A stretch of DNA of 64,000 nucleotides, taken from Verpa conica (lineage: Eukaryota > Ascomycota > Pezizomycetes > Pezizales > Morchellaceae). Shown here piece by piece: positions 12,172 to 25,719 of this stretch. Under the pieces are notes generated by a model. The model did not search any database and was not told the origin of the DNA. It worked only from the letters and a program-made list of their open reading frames with translations. Each line of letters starts with the position of its first letter. Position 1 is the first letter of the stretch. A program made the position numbers and the translations under genes. Where the stretch lies: positions 1,116,001 to 1,180,000 of the forward strand of contig JAUFSD010000022.1 of assembly GCA_033030425.1 (NCBI GenBank), in the 5' to 3' direction.

Positions 12172-15100
12172 CTAATGAACTACAACCATGGAACGCCTCC
12201 TTACAACTTCAACCATAGAGGTTCCCAGGTCACCCAAAACAATGTTAAACTGGCCCATGAAGAATTCGGCGGCTTCTATTAATTGTGGATTAGAAGTTTC
12301 TTGATTCCGCTAATTTCACATATGCATTATCAGAAATTTAGACCGGGAACAGTGTTAACGCACCTGATTGATCCTCATACCCAGGGAAATCGCATATAGT
12401 TATACATGAGAGCTTCTTTATATATTTGTTTTGATCTTCTTGCTCCTTTAGTAGGCTCTCGCAAACGGGTATCCCTGGGAGCTCATCTAAAGAGCCATTG
12501 ACCATATACGCTATGAAAGAATCCCTCCCTTCAACCGGAGTGATTTCCAGAAGATTTTCATTTCTTAAAACACGAATATCGCTCACTAGGAGATAACCGA
12601 GTTAGCTTTGCCAAAGTATCATAAGCGATATAAAGAAACTCGCAATACCCCGGACCGTTATGATCCCCGCATCCAGATAAATAACAATTTTAGCAAATTT
12701 ATCCAGTGGACTTGGAACTTGACGAGGTCGGATAGTACTCGATGTGCCGATAGGCACTGATGTCCCCGCACTACTAGACATTTCTGTGTGAAAAATTGGT
12801 GGCTCCTTAGTTGATAAGTGATACCCACTATATTAGTCGAAGTTCTTTATGGGCACTTTTGAAGTACTAACCGGTGCAATTAATGCCTTTGGGAACCATA
12901 GCTGAATCCTGGGCGTATATTCAGACTCATTGCCTCTAAGAAATATTTCTTTTATTTGTTTCTTCTTTCCTCTAAGTCCTAGCTTTTTGTGTGTTAGGGC
13001 GACCTTTGCCGCTTTGAGACTTTCAAGTGGTGTTAGTAAAGGATTATAACCTCTTTCGGCATAGAAATTTACTTTATTGGGATGTTATGGTTTGTAATGA
13101 TAGACTGGAAGTGTATTAAATCTGTAAGATCACATATTAGCTAAGGTATGTGGTCGGGGTTAGGCTATTCAACCTTTCATTTTATTGAATCTATAACGCA
13201 AAGCGTGCCCCTTAAACCCCAATTGGTACCTATTATTCCCTAGGGCGTATAACGGATCAAGTAATAGGTGCCTTTCATCGACTATATTTGCTTTGCGTGT
13301 TAGTGTGAGTCTTGTATAAACTCGCATGGGTTGTTGGGAGGTCTTGTACAACACACCAACTATCTGTGAGAATAACTCCTGGCTATGTGTATGGATCTTA
13401 ATAACTCTCCTTTCTCTATTTCTCTGCAATGCAACACCGCATTCAAACCATTTCCGGCCATTCGTGATATCAAAAAATGTGTAGGAAAGTCTCCTGTGGG
13501 AGAAAGGTTGGCTGGTTAGAATTTAGAGATTGTAAAAGATCAAAATAAATAGAGGCTTTATCGTACATGTCTTTCAGGTCAGTGTCTCCAAGGTTTTCAT
13601 CGCCGCCCTTGGTTCCCAATTGCCTAACCATATCTATCTCTGGGGAGGTACGTAGGACCCGATTCCTCTCCCTGAGGAGAATATTCTGGAGACGATCTGT
13701 AATATCTCCTACTATTGGGCGGGCTTCTTGGTGCTGGAAAGTGTCTTCCACTAGTTTCATGATATCATCCACAAAACGGTGACCAGCCCCCATTATCTTT
13801 AGCCTTTGGATCCGGTCCAATACAACCTGTTTAACCCGAAAGCTCCTCGTTCCATCAGGGTCTGGACACAGCTCGTAGAAACAAGGAGCCACTCCCCTAG
13901 AGCCAACTATAATAGCCGTGTTCCTGTCGCTCCGAAATCTTTGCAGCTCTTCTTTACCCTGAATAATATAGGTGGCCGCTTCTAGAAGAATGCAACCAAA
14001 CGACCAAACATCGAAGGTCCGGTTAATTTGACCTTGAGAGTCGATTCGCCCGTCTGGGGGGGTATAAATGATTCCGCCTGGATTTTGAGAAATTGACAAG
14101 TGACCTCTACCATTTATATCCTGGTTTATAGACTGGAAGTATGCTTGGCCAAAATCGGTGATTACAAGGGTACGTTCACTGCCGCTGCCTGTTATTAGGA
14201 TATTCGAGGGTTTTAGGTCCATGTGGTAGCCAAACCACTGACCATAAGAATCGCGACGTCTACTTTCCTCCAGGAAAGAGCTCATGCTATAAAGGGCGCT
14301 AGCTATGCCAGCTAATTGATCCCATAACCAGTGCGTCTGATATGGCCACTCGGCAATATCATCCTCAGGGGGCGGACTACCAAGATAGTCATTTAGGCTG
14401 CCATTTGCTAGAGGAAACAAAAAGTTTAGTTTGTCCCCATGGCGGTAGGTTTTGAGAATTTTGATGAGATGTTTATTTTGGAGCTTTTGAATTATTTCGA
14501 GGTTCTCTCTTTCTATATCGAACTCTGTTTGGTCGTTGTGGCAACGCAGCTCTTTTCTCGCAAATTTTGGTCTCTATTACGTTAATCATGTGTCAGAAAG
14601 CCTTGTCGTTCTATTTTACTTAATATCTCAAGGTACGTAGGGAGCTTACCGGTTCACTTATATCATGACTCGTGGGGATAAGCTCTTGGTAGCTGGGATG
14701 TATCTCAAGCTCATATACATCCCCGTATAAACCTCTCCCAATGGGGTTATCTGATTCATGGAAGGGCATGATAATGCTTTTATCAAAATTTTGATGGATC
14801 CCATCAAACCTGAGGGTTGGGGGATTTAGGTTCCACTTTCGACGGGATATTTTCTGAGCAGTTTCAAGCGAAACTTCAGCTCTGGCTCCAACGAGTCGCT
14901 GCACATTTTCTGCCGTTAACTCCCCGTAGTTGGGGTCGTAGATTCCGCCATTAATCAAGTCTACTATCAAAGGGCTCTCTTCTACCAAGATCAAGAGGGC
15001 AAGGATCTTTATGGCTGGAAAGGTTTCCTGACCACCCGAGATGCCTAAGATTCTATCGGCGTAGCTATCGATATTCCTAAGGGCATGGGATCGGAGGGAA

Positions 15101-15303
15101 GCTTGGGCTAAGTGTTTTTCGCATTCACACTCTAATAGATTAATAATTGCGTCTCTAGTTAATGCTGCTCTAATCTCGTCGATAGGGATTATTTGTTTCC
15201 GGTTAGGGTCTTCTCCTCGAGGAGGATACGCTGCGCTCCTGAGTCTTTCTCGGAGGTTTTCTCCTGCACACATCAATGGAACCATCGTGGCTCTAAGAGA
15301 CAA
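12172..15303 (-). CDS. Fungal serine/threonine protein kinase, array copy 1 (premature stop)
   Basis: Eight exons on the minus strand: 15303-14650, 14573-13567, 13493-13357, 13281-13174, 13104-12872, 12805-12649, 12585-12364, 12275-12172. Residues 1-187 form an N-terminal region I do not recognise. The kinase domain follows: Gly loop IGRGLYGDVYELEIHP (from about 188), Lys in KFARKEL (225), catalytic YHMDLKPSN (D337), ITDFGQAYF (D358), YTPPDGR and FDVWSFGCILLEA. The HRD motif is HMD. A C-terminal extension (WFECGVALQRN, later GIPVCESLLKEQEDQNKYIK) is shared by all three copies. A TAA at 13085-13087, in exon 5, ends translation after 641 aa; the remaining exons stay open and in phase (873 aa nominal). 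The kinase domain is intact, so a truncated active kinase is possible. Convergent with permease 1. Substrate unknown. Confidence 0.82.
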
Positions 15304-17659
15304 TTAGTACATACTACTAGAATATGAAGAATGAGAAGATTATTTGGGGTGGATTTCTTAATTACAGATGAATAGATATATATAGTGTGGGGGACGTAGA
15401 AAGTAAAACTTTAGGCGGAAGTTGTCTGGGGCCGGTACTCGAGCGGCATTAAGGTGTTGGGGCGGCTTGGCAGACCATGCGTGGCTTCTCCGCGGACTTA
15501 GTATATCTAGGGATTCTCTAAATAAAAATATCCCTTGTCTTGTCTGATAATGCTGTGCTTGTAATTACCTTAGAAAATAGAACGCCCCAAACAGCAAATT
15601 AGGTGATGCAGCAGAGAACAGATGTCCAATAACCTAGATTATGTACATAATGCTACATAAGGCATATATATACTAGGCATGAGGCACTAGACATCAACCT
15701 CAATAAAATTAAGGTTCGTCATGGGGCAGTTCTTAATAGGACCCACCCAGAGCCCCGCTGAACTTAATAGGTTATTAGCTTGTTATTAAAAAAACATCTA
15801 AATCGGACCAAAACTGGCTGAGATATGGCTCTTTAAAGTTTTAGCAATACTATTTTACCCAATCGGACATAGGAGAATGGTTTACTAGACCGGGCAGATA
15901 TTGCTACATGCTTTTAGGGCACTAGTCTCTTGTGGTGTACATCTCTTATTTTTATCTATTTGGCTAGACATGAATTAATGGCCAATACCAAGGCAACAAG
16001 AATATCGAATAGAGCTAGAAGCTATGGTGTGAAATGAACACGACCTAATAAGTAGTCAATACTTTGATTTACCAATCTTATACAAGTTCTAAAGCAAATT
16101 CCTTCTAACACACACTCTCCTTTTCTATACTCTATAATTCCGGCTATATAGTGCATACCACTTATTCTGCTAGACGTTATATTTAGTCTTCTCATTAATT
16201 GATCCTTTGACCCTATTTCTTATATCCGCTTCGTTTAGAATATATTAGCAGAGAGGGCAACAAGCCTATCTTGTATCAACCTTACTTTATTAGACTGAGA
16301 TTTGGGGCGGGAAGGGAGGAAGATGTGGTTGGAGTTCGACTCCCCCTTCGGGGCCTAGAGCTGATATAGTATGGAGGTGTGTACTGTTTCCCTAGCTTAC
16401 ATTGAGACAGTGGCTCACACGCATCAATCTCATTATAGTGGAATAAGTTTAATACACAGATAATAAATTATATAATTATACCTACGTCTTTAAGCAGAGT
16501 TCTCCTAACGAAACAGGTATCCAGCGGGCTTTACTTTGAGTGAAAAAAGCCTCTCCCTCCCACTTTACCCTAGACCTATGGACATACTTGTCAATTATGT
16601 CTCTCGCTAAATCTATTGGGTACTCTGTACGTTCGATATTTATATATAGAGTACTTTTAGAGATCTTGGAGTAAAGGGCTCCTTGAAAATAGGTGCAATC
16701 TACCCCTTTAAATCCAGTAGGTTCGCTGAGTAGGATATTGGAAGCTGTGGAGCTCGATAATATAATCATTTTAGGTTGAGGGATCTATTCTATAAGTAGT
16801 CTCGGATGAGTAGTCCCGGTTATGGTGCACGTGCTCTCAGATATTCGCTGCTAATAAGCTTAGAGTAAGAAATTAGAGTTAGCTGGGTAGATATCACTAA
16901 TGACTGGTAAAAATGTGACATTGTTATGCTGCGCATGTCTAGCCTATTCTAAACGCTTTCGCGATCTCCAGGTAGTGGGATTTATAAGTCTCAGCCCCAT
17001 GCATGGCCCACACAGCTATTGCAGATTCACTACCCTGAGCTAGGACCGTTTCCGTGCTTTAGTTTCTTTGTCTTTTAAAAAATTCTAGCTTCCCGCTGTG
17101 CATATCAGGAAGGCATTCTATTAGTAAATCACGGTAGAAGTAAAACTAGTACATGAGATCGACGCAACTACGGCGGAAGGAATCGAGAGCCACCAATGAT
17201 TATGTTTAGTTATCTCGCTTGAAGGTATGGTGTTGGGCTGGCATCATGGTTGATGCAATAGGTCCAAATGTACGATACACGGGTCCAGCCCATTTTGCAA
17301 CTAAGTCACAGATTCACCACCGAGGCAAATCAGAAGCCGCGATTAATAAATGCCAGACCCCTAGGTCTCGGATGAGAGGCTGTTGGATGTATCATTTGTT
17401 TTTGGGACTCTAATCTTGTGAGTGTATCCATTTGCTTTTGGGACCCTAAGATGACGGCTGAGAAGCCAGCGACAATCTTTGCAGATTTGAGTCAACGGTC
17501 TCGTGCGATGTTAAGAGGAGGCAGCAGCGTACATATTAAACGGGTACAAAATCCGCAAGACTTGTATCCTGTTGTCCATCTCTTGCGGCCGGCTCTGGAA
17601 ACAATATAGTCGAAAACCTACCCTCGACCCCCACTTCAATATCGAGCAGTACACGAAGA
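15304..17659. other. Divergent intergenic region between kinase 1 and permease 2
   Basis: AT-rich, about 2.36 kb, between two outward-facing start codons, so it must hold both promoters. I see no conserved gene. A 95-codon open frame on the minus strand at 16482-16769 has no recognisable domain and no counterpart in the next module, so I do not call it a gene. Confidence 0.45.
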
Positions 17660-19945
17660 ATGGGAGACGCAAGCCCTAGGACCTCCGTTTCATCCACCGG
17701 CTCCACCAGCTCTATCACGAGCTCTGTTACCTCCGCCGATAGCTTCACTGGCTTAAAGCTTAGGCCACTAAGGTCCCCCACGGATGAAGTGAATCACATC
17801 ATTCATCAAGAGCAACTAATTAATAAGTTCGATATTTTATCGTTCCATGTCAACAAGATAATAGGTACTGGAGTTTTCACTACTACAGGGTCTATACTAC
17901 TCATTACCGGGAGTAAGTGGATTACACTGGTTATATGGATTATTGGATGGATCTATACGTATCTTAGGTATGTATAGGCAATATCGACGTAATTCTATTC
18001 GGATAAAGGCTCATAACTAGTGCGTATATAAAAGCTCTTTAGTATATATCGAGTACAGTAGTACTCCGGCTTGTACCGGTGGAGAGCTGGTATATGTAAG
18101 CACTTTAAACCCCTCCTATAGGCATAACGATAGCCGCTGTCAGGTGTTTACAACATTAATAGCTTAATACGGTCTGGCCTTCACCAAAACTTTTCTCTAT
18201 CTGCATTTTCTCTTGCTTTTTTTTACTCCTTGGAAACACCGCCGGGAATGGCCTGTCTTTTGCAAAGTATATGATCCTAGCCTTCGAACCAGATAAAGCC
18301 GTGGATTCTCGATTGGAAAAAATTGCCGCTATCGTTGTCGTGTCATTTGTCTGCTTCTTGAACTACTTCTCGGCAAAATCCGGAAGATGGGTTAACAAGG
18401 CCCTTTGTATTTACAAAGTCCTTCTTTTAGTGGCTGTGATTATAGCGGGATTTACAACCACTGCGAGAGACAAAGATAGCCCTGGGTTCGACGACTTCCA
18501 ACTGGTTAATGGGCCTAGAAGTTTTGGGGACTATGCTGCGGCGCTACTGCTTGTGGTTTATAGCTTCAACGGATGGCAAAATGCGAGTTATGTGAGTATT
18601 CTCTGGTTAGACTCTACACTATTATCACCTAGATAAGGTCTAGGCTATATAGGCCCTCCCTATACAAATATCCTTCAACTAGGCAACCCCCCCTCCCCCC
18701 GCGGCTGTACAAAAGTACAAATCTTGTCCTAACTACATCTTATCACAATAGTCTATTAGATACTAATGTTATGTCAAACCTAGATATTCGGAGATACACC
18801 TGAGGCGCAAACGTGTTTGACAGCGGGTACGCTCCTAGCTGTTACCTCTGTTGGCCTCCTTTACGCTCTTGTTAGTGTAGCCTTCGTAAGTCACATCCAC
18901 ATAGTAAATCTCGGCAGATTGCGTGTAGAGTACTGATATGAAACCAGATGGTAACCTGTACATATAAAGAACTAATTAGTTCTAATCCAGAAGCTATTTT
19001 TGCTAGAAGGGTAATACTCAGTTCCGTGTTAGTAACCTTCGGCTGAGTGGATAAAAAAACTAATCGTAATTACTGAATACGAAGGCTTTCGGAAACAATC
19101 CTTTTAGCAGGCATGGATATTATGTGCTAGTTGCAGTATCCTCATTTACGAATCTCGTTTCTGTTATTTACACTATGGCTAGAGGTAATCATTAAAAGAA
19201 CACCCTTGGCTAGTACTTTTTGCTTTCGAGTCTTAAATTCGCTAATAAACTTACAAGTTATGCAGTAAAGCAGAGGATTGCCCATCAATATATTATCCCT
19301 TGGTATAGGTTTTGGGGGAGGTATTCGTCATTCAAAACACCTACTGGTGGTTTTATTCTTCATTGGGCCATAACTACAATCTACATTCTTGCAACACCTG
19401 TTAAAGATGGGGTGGTATCGGAAAAAGGTTATACCTTTATCGTCAGTGTGTTCATTTATGGGCACGCGATTATTTCTGGTAACCCCTAACAAAACCTCCC
19501 TAGTACGATCACAAAAGTATTTTCTGACAAGACTCTTTTAACAGTTATGATCGGCTGCGGCCTCCCAAAACTTCCTAAGCGTTTGGGCAAGCCTTTAGAT
19601 CATTTTAATTTCGTCATTATTAATCAGGGGCTGGTGTTCTGGGTAGTCATTGTGGCTTATGCAATTCTTAATGGTGCCCTTATTGTGCTCCCGGTTATCC
19701 CTAGTTCACCAGGGTTTGTTAATGGCAGGTATCCTGGCTATTGGCTCCTCTTAGTGAATATCGCTGTGTTTATGACTGGGTACATGTGGTGGCTTGGGCT
19801 CATCAAAGGATTGAAGCACCTAAGAATCAAGGCTTGTACTGGTCAAGGGATCGAGAGTAATATAATTAACAGATATTCTCCAATCGTAAGTAGAACCTTA
19901 AGTCACATCAAGAGAACCTGTCGATTTTACTTACACCTTAAATAG
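17660..19945 (+). CDS. MUP1-like methionine/amino-acid permease, copy 2 (intact)
   Basis: Eight exons join in frame to 558 aa: 17660-17967, 18035-18095, 18163-18591, 18784-18885, 18948-19010, 19085-19184, 19266-19478, 19545-19945; all introns are GT-AG. A Ser/Thr-rich cytoplasmic N-terminus of about 70 aa precedes TM1 (VNKIIGTGVFTTTGSILL). Further landmarks are LVYIEYSS, SFAKYMILAFEPDKAVDSRL, NGWQNASY, PWYRFWGRYSSFKTPTGG and PGYWLLLVNIAVF. This matches the MUP1 branch of the APC superfamily: 12-helix plasma-membrane symporters, classically for methionine. Substrate is inferred from family resemblance only. TM2 reads YIEYSSTPACTGGE where copies 1 and 3 keep YIEYGVALPFTGG, so the loop after TM2 has diverged. 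Starts 2.36 kb from the divergent kinase 1 start and converges on kinase 2. Confidence 0.87.
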
Positions 19946-20756
19946 GATGGTAAGGGCGAAGATTCTAGAAGCTTTAAGATTATCAAATTTGCAGGCTTAG
20001 AGCGTATAACAGCGCCTGAGACCGTCTAGCTGCACATGTGGGAACCATTCTAAAGGGATTTCTCATAGAAATATTGGAACTGCGCCCCTGGGATGTTTTG
20101 TTTCGAGACGCTATATCTAGTATTAGTCGCTATATTATGTAAATATATCCAGAATTTGTAAGATATACAGCATGCTTGTGGGCCGAGGGTGCTATCCCTT
20201 TTATAGTATATGTACGTATTACCGTCGTCAAAATTAAAGATGAGTCGTCTTTAAGGGCTTGGCGCATGTATTATAGCAATCCCGCTACTTGCTGCGTACG
20301 TGTCGATGTAGCTAGGGTATGATAAAGTGATATAATAACCTTAGTTTCTCAATCATAACAGATAGACAATAGGAGAACGAGCTGTCTTTAGGCCCTCCTC
20401 TTTACCTCTCTCCATGTATTAATAGATCAAAACTCAAGCGCATTAAGTTGTACTGGTCCTAGGTTGTGTAATATGTTGGCTGGGGCTTTGTGTGATATGG
20501 TCACAATGCTACATACCTTTATATAGGTGAACATAGACGATAAATTCCTTAGAAAGTAGAGCTAGAGTCGCCCACGAGTATGGCGACAACGCGCAGTAGT
20601 ATAGTAAACTCCGAGGCTTTGTGGTGGCCACCCTGCGTATTATATAGAATTCCTTCATATATCTAAGATTACACCATATATAATATAACCTTACGAGAAG
20701 CTCTAGAGGTATTTTATAACTTAGAATATAGATTATTTAATTCTATATTCTACTAA
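19946..20756. other. Intergenic space between permease 2 and kinase 2
   Basis: AT-rich convergent intergenic region. No gene, tRNA or clear repeat found. Confidence 0.4.
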
Positions 20757-23700
20757 TTAACGGCTCAAAGAAGCGGAAAGTCTATTCTTAGTTTCGTTCT
20801 CAACTTCCTTCAGGCAATTCCTTGCGATATGGAATTCCTTTATGAAATCTCTAGTGTCTTTTAATCCCACTAAAGTCAGGAATATTCTCAACGCATACCA
20901 TAATCCGAGAAATTATGTTGATATACTAACATACCTGATGAACCCTCGTACTTGGGGAAATGTACCTCAATATATATGAGGTTTTTATATATTTTATGAT
21001 CCTCTTTCTTCTTTAGTAGATCTTCACAAGTAGGGATCCCAGAAAGCTGGTACAAGGAGTCATCAATCTTTGTAATCATATGTGTCTGGAAGGAACCCCC
21101 CTTTTTGCATGGCTTGATTGACAGCATATTATTTCCAGTATCTTCCTTCACATCAATATCATTTACTTGGGATATACCTGGGTTAGCGTTGTCAAGCCAG
21201 GGGTGCCATAAGGTGGTATAAGGAAATTCGTAATACCTGATCGGATGACCAAGATCCCCACATCAAGATAGATAACAACCCTAACAAATCTATTAAGGGA
21301 ACTTTGAGTATTGGTTTTTCCTGTGGTGCTAGTACGTCCTGCGAATGTAGTCGACGTGGATAATCTCTTAAGTCATAGGTAGATACTCATTATATCAGAT
21401 GAATCTCTTTTTGTGAGAATCCTTTCTTAAGGTACTAACCTGTGGAACTAGCGATTTTGAAGACCATAGCTGAATTCTCAGTTGTGCGTGCTTTAATCCA
21501 TCAGTCTCAGAAAACTCGTGTGAGGGCCCCTCTTTTCGGCTTATACGGCTCTCCTTGGGTTCTGCAATGATGACTTTTGCCACTTTAAGGCTTTTTTTTA
21601 TGTTAGTAGATAATTTGAACCTCTGCCCCCTCCCCATAGGGTGTAGTTTGAGCCTTACTTTATCGGAATATTTTGGTTTGTAATGATAGACTGGAAAGTG
21701 ATCATGTCTAAAATTAATTAGCAAAACCAAAATACATGTATCTATGTACCGCTAAAAGTAGAGTGGCTATCTAACCACCTATTTCACGAAACCGATAACG
21801 TAAATCAAACCCTTCGAATCCCAATTGTTTTTCGTATTCTTTTTTGTTCAGTGTATATAATGGGATAAGTAGAAGGTGTCTTTGATCAACTAAATTTACC
21901 CATGGGTTAAAACAGGTTTATAAGATCCCCAGTAGTTGAAAGGTCTGATATAACTTACCAACTATCTGTGACAGTACCTCTTGGCCACGCGTATTAATCT
22001 TGATGGATTTTCGTTTTTTATTCTTTTGTAAATCAACACTACAATCAAACCAATCGTTGTCGCCGTCGGAGAGCGTGTATTTAAGCTCCCTAGTAATAAA
22101 CGTTCAACCGGTTAGAGCCGCTAAAACGAAGTAAAGCTCGAAGAAATAAGGGGGGGAAGGTTATACACCACCGTACATGTCCTGTAGGTTATCTCTCCCA
22201 AGATTTTCATCGCCGTTCCCTGTTTTTATCCTCCTGATCTGATCAACCTCTCTAGATGTGTATTGGACCCCGGTGTTGCTTGTCCTTAGTTTGAGGAGAG
22301 CTTCAAAACGATCCGCGACAACCCTTGCTTGCGGGCGGTCCTCTTTGCGCTTGAAAGTATCCTCCACCAATTCCATGATACCATTGACAAATTTGTTATT
22401 AGCTCTCACTTTCAAATCATTAATCCATTCCAATACAACATTTTTCACACGAAAATCCATTGAATTATCTCCACATTGATAGAAGTAGGGTGTTATTCCT
22501 GAGGCCCCGGGAGTGGCGAGCGCCCTCTTAGCGTTTCTAAAAACCTTTAGTTCTTCGTTGCCTTGGATGATATAAATGGCTACTTCTAGAAGAATGCAAC
22601 CGAAAGACCAAACATCGAAGGACCGGTTGATTTTGTCTTCAGAGTTGCTTTGCTGCTCCGGAGGTGAATAAGTAAATCCACCTGGCCTTGGAGCAGTGGC
22701 TGAGCAACTTATATCGTCTTCTGCAAGCTTAAAATAGGCTTGGCCAAAATCGGTGATAACAAGGGTACGGTCACAGCCCTTGCCCATAATCAGGATGTTT
22801 GAAGGCTTTAGATCTAAGTGATAGCCAAGCCACTTACTTCCACCACTTTCCTGGAAAGAGCTCATACTAGCAAGGGCATCAGCAATACCAGCCAATTGGT
22901 CCCACAGCCAATGCCCCCAATATGGCTCGCAGGCAACATCAGTCAGGAGGTTGACAATCGAGATAATCATGGAGACTACTATCTGCAAGTGGAAATAAGA
23001 AATTTAGTTTGCCACCATGATGGTAGGATTTTAAGACTTTGATGAGATGTTTGTTTTTAAGAGTTTGGATAAGATCAAGGTTCTTTCTTTCGATATCGAG
23101 CATCTTATTATCAGTGAGGCCCTTAAGTTCTTTTCTCGCAAACTTTGGCCTCTAGTTGAGCATTTGTTAGAAAACGTTCTTATTTTACCTTAATTAATGA
23201 CTCATGATAGGGAATTTACCGGTTCATTCCCCTTGGTATCGGTGGCAACAAGCCTTTGGTATCTGGGGTGTATCTCAACCTCATACACATCACCGTATGT
23301 GCCGCTCCCAATGAGTTTCTGGGGCTCGTTGAAGGGCATGATGACACTGCTATCAAACTCCTCGTGGATCCCATTGGACTTTAGGACTGGAGGAAATAGT
23401 TTCCATTTTTTGCGGGATATGTTCTGAGCGCTTGTATTAGAGATCCCCTCAATTTTCTGTAGGATATATTCTTCTGATAGCTTCTCATAGCTGGGGTCGG
23501 AGATATTGAGCTTAACCAAGTCTAGGATCAAGGGACTCTCTTGTGTGATTATCAAGAGTGCGAGAATTCTTATGGCTGGAAAGACGCCCTGGACATCCGA
23601 GATTCCTAGGATCTTATCGGCATACCCGTCGAGTTTATCATTAGAGGAGCGATGGGAATAGGTGGAAGCTTTATTTTTGTGTTTCTCGCATGCACAATTC

Positions 23701-23843
23701 AATAGCTGAATGATGATTTCTCTTGTCAATTCTTTTTCGACTGCATTGATGGGGATGATCCGTTTCTGTAGGTTGCCTTCGCTCCGAGGGTATGCTGCAC
23801 TCTTGAGTTTATTTCGTAGACTATCCCCTACGCATTCCATCAC
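20757..23843 (-). pseudogene. Fungal serine/threonine protein kinase, array copy 2 (frameshift in kinase N-lobe)
   Basis: Eight exons with the same phases as the other copies: 23843-23220, 23151-22177, 22089-21959, 21889-21779, 21690-21440, 21366-21237, 21177-20935, 20869-20757. Exon 1 (208 aa) ends with the Gly loop IGSGTYGDVYEVEIHP. Exon 2 supplies KFARKEL, YHLDLKPSN, ITDFGQAYF and FDVWSFGCILLEV. Between ...HDYLDCQPPD and the downstream ACEPYWGHWLWDQL segment the frame slips: aligned with copy 3, two nucleotides are missing at about 22935-22950, so the upstream frame hits TGA at once. Exon 2 is correspondingly 2 nt short of the phase required at its donor. The C-terminal exons (VYHYKPKYSDKV, LSGIPTCEDLLKKKEDH, ending ASLSR) are intact; the whole would be about 859 aa without the slip. 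As read, a pseudogene, since the break lies before the catalytic loop; a sequencing error is the alternative. Confidence 0.8.
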
Positions 23844-24874
23844 GACTCTACTACTTAGAGCTACATGATCTCTATCAGACCAGGGTCACCCCTGATGGCA
23901 CCGTATAGGGAGATACATACAGCAGTGATACGGTGTGGCTCTCTAGGCCCAGAAAGTAAAGCTTTTTATAAGTATGTAGTCTCTTTGGAGTATTATGGAA
24001 TATGGAAGATCCTGGGTCGGCGGGTAGTGGTACTGTTCTTTTATCCCTCTTATAAGATTGGAGTGAATGGGGTAGGGGTGATTCAAGACGGCCGTAAAAT
24101 AGCCTCCGCCGGTACTCGGCCGTTCGAATTTCAGTAGAGTACGCTTGTATTGGTAATCGGTACTGGGCCTGCTGTTTTAGTCAGAAACCCTGTGCGCTTG
24201 ATCGTTTTGGTAATGGGGATAAAACTTTTCTAAGTACAGTCGTTCACGGGTGCGGGATACCGAGTTACAGTGAACAGGGGGTGCTCACGGTACATCTCAG
24301 CACGGAGCCAGACCCAGTGGAAGACTGTGCCTACATGTCGCTGCCAATGGTTTTGAAACCCGCAAACAGACATCCTACTTAAGCACTTGTACTATTTTCT
24401 CCAAATCAAATGTACCACGCGCAGAGCCATAAACCTAACACTTTATCCAGTTATTCGTTGAAACAAATCAAATGTCTCCTTCTGAGATTGATACATTATA
24501 TATCCATCTAGCTCTTATACAGCTACATCAAATATAACTAAATTAAACAGCCTATATGTATTAACATACGAATCTCCTGGTTCTTTACTCATAAAAGATT
24601 TTTGGGGGGAAAGCACCACATTTTATTTCCCAAGGCATTTACCCTCGTACGTATTAGGACCTTTAGATCACTGCCCAAAAGTTCCAAGCCTAGAAATACG
24701 TAGAAGGTTATGATTGATGGTATTTGCAATGAACATAAGAGGGAGTGCTAGAGCGGTTCCACTTCATTCTTACGTCTTACATATACTAGCAATGCCGGGA
24801 AGTATATCGGTCACGTGGTTTATCTTTGGTGGGAGGAACAGAATCGTCACTAAAGATAAATCATGTGATCAATA

Positions 24875-24891
24875 TACTCGGGGTAGGCAAG
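24875..24891 (+). repeat. Dispersed CTCGGGGTAGGCAAG motif, copy 3
   Basis: TACTCGGGGTAGGCAAG, followed by AAGTACCTGGAAGTGC. A more degenerate version starting near 25703 (ATATCGGGGAAAGCAAG, then AAGAACCCGACAATGCAAG) lies 0.8 kb downstream in the same orientation. The preceding bases (CAATAT) also agree between these two, so the shared unit extends beyond the core. Confidence 0.4.
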
Positions 24892-25702
24892 AAGTACCTG
24901 GAAGTGCGGTAAGGATGCACCTTTAACTGGTGAATACGAACTCTATATTTTCTGGTACTCCATGTCTGTACCCCGCGTTTATACTTTCGGATCTGATTAC
25001 AGGTGTACCGCTTTCTGTAGGGACCAGAGGCTCTAGCCGTAACCACTGTTGAGCGCTCCCCACTATGGACCTGTGATCCAACTTACGCCACCCAATGGTC
25101 ACAATGTGGGTCAATATCCAAAGCCTGCACACCATCACTAAAATAAGGGCCGCAGAAATTGGCGTAAGGAAAATCTCTCTTGAGGAAGTGCTGTCACAGA
25201 GCCAAAGCTGGTCTGGGCCCTGTAAACCGGGCCTCCCCACCATCAAGAATTACATGCCGCTCTCTACTTTTCTTATAGGCCTAAGCTATGGGCGTATTGA
25301 CGAATTCTTTCTTCTTTAACTCCTAAGCCAATACGATATTGTACGTGCACAAATATATATCAGTTATGCTGTAAAGAAATTAGTGAATTGACCGAGATTA
25401 CTAGAAATTCTTGTTAATGAGATGGTATAATAGTATTTTAGGGATTTGGTAGTAGCCTGCAAAAAGAAAGAGGGCTGATGCTGCGGGTATGTCTCTTCCC
25501 CTCTTGGAGACGAAAATCACGGATATCATAAATGCCAACCCCGATCCGTGCATACTATCATTGGCCCTACCTATAGCCAATAATATGTGCTTAGCCCCTT
25601 ATGGAATAGTCTCTAGTTACCCAGCTAGCAAGTGAAAAAGATCGACAGGTCTAACTCACTGAGAAAGGAAGCCTCTGGCATGTTTGATATGTATGTCTCA
25701 AT

Positions 25703-25719
25703 ATATCGGGGAAAGCAAG
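25703..25719 (+). repeat. Dispersed CTCGGGGTAGGCAAG motif, degenerate copy 4
   Basis: ATATCGGGGAAAGCAAG. It differs from the consensus at several bases but keeps the same upstream CAATAT as copy 3 and the same downstream AATGCAAGT as copy 1, which supports common origin. Confidence 0.3.

Noticed and set aside
13141..13170. GGTCGGGGTTAGGCTATT resembling the CTCGGGGTAGGCAAT repeat
   Set aside because: It lies inside a conserved kinase intron whose homologs in copies 2 and 3 occupy the same place without this motif; probably chance similarity.
16330..16365. GAGTTCGACTCC resembling a tRNA T-arm
   Set aside because: No matching A box or acceptor stem upstream.
16482..16769. 95-codon open frame on the minus strand between kinase 1 and permease 2
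   Set aside because: No recognisable domain, no counterpart in the next module, and no splice support. Cannot be excluded as a small gene.
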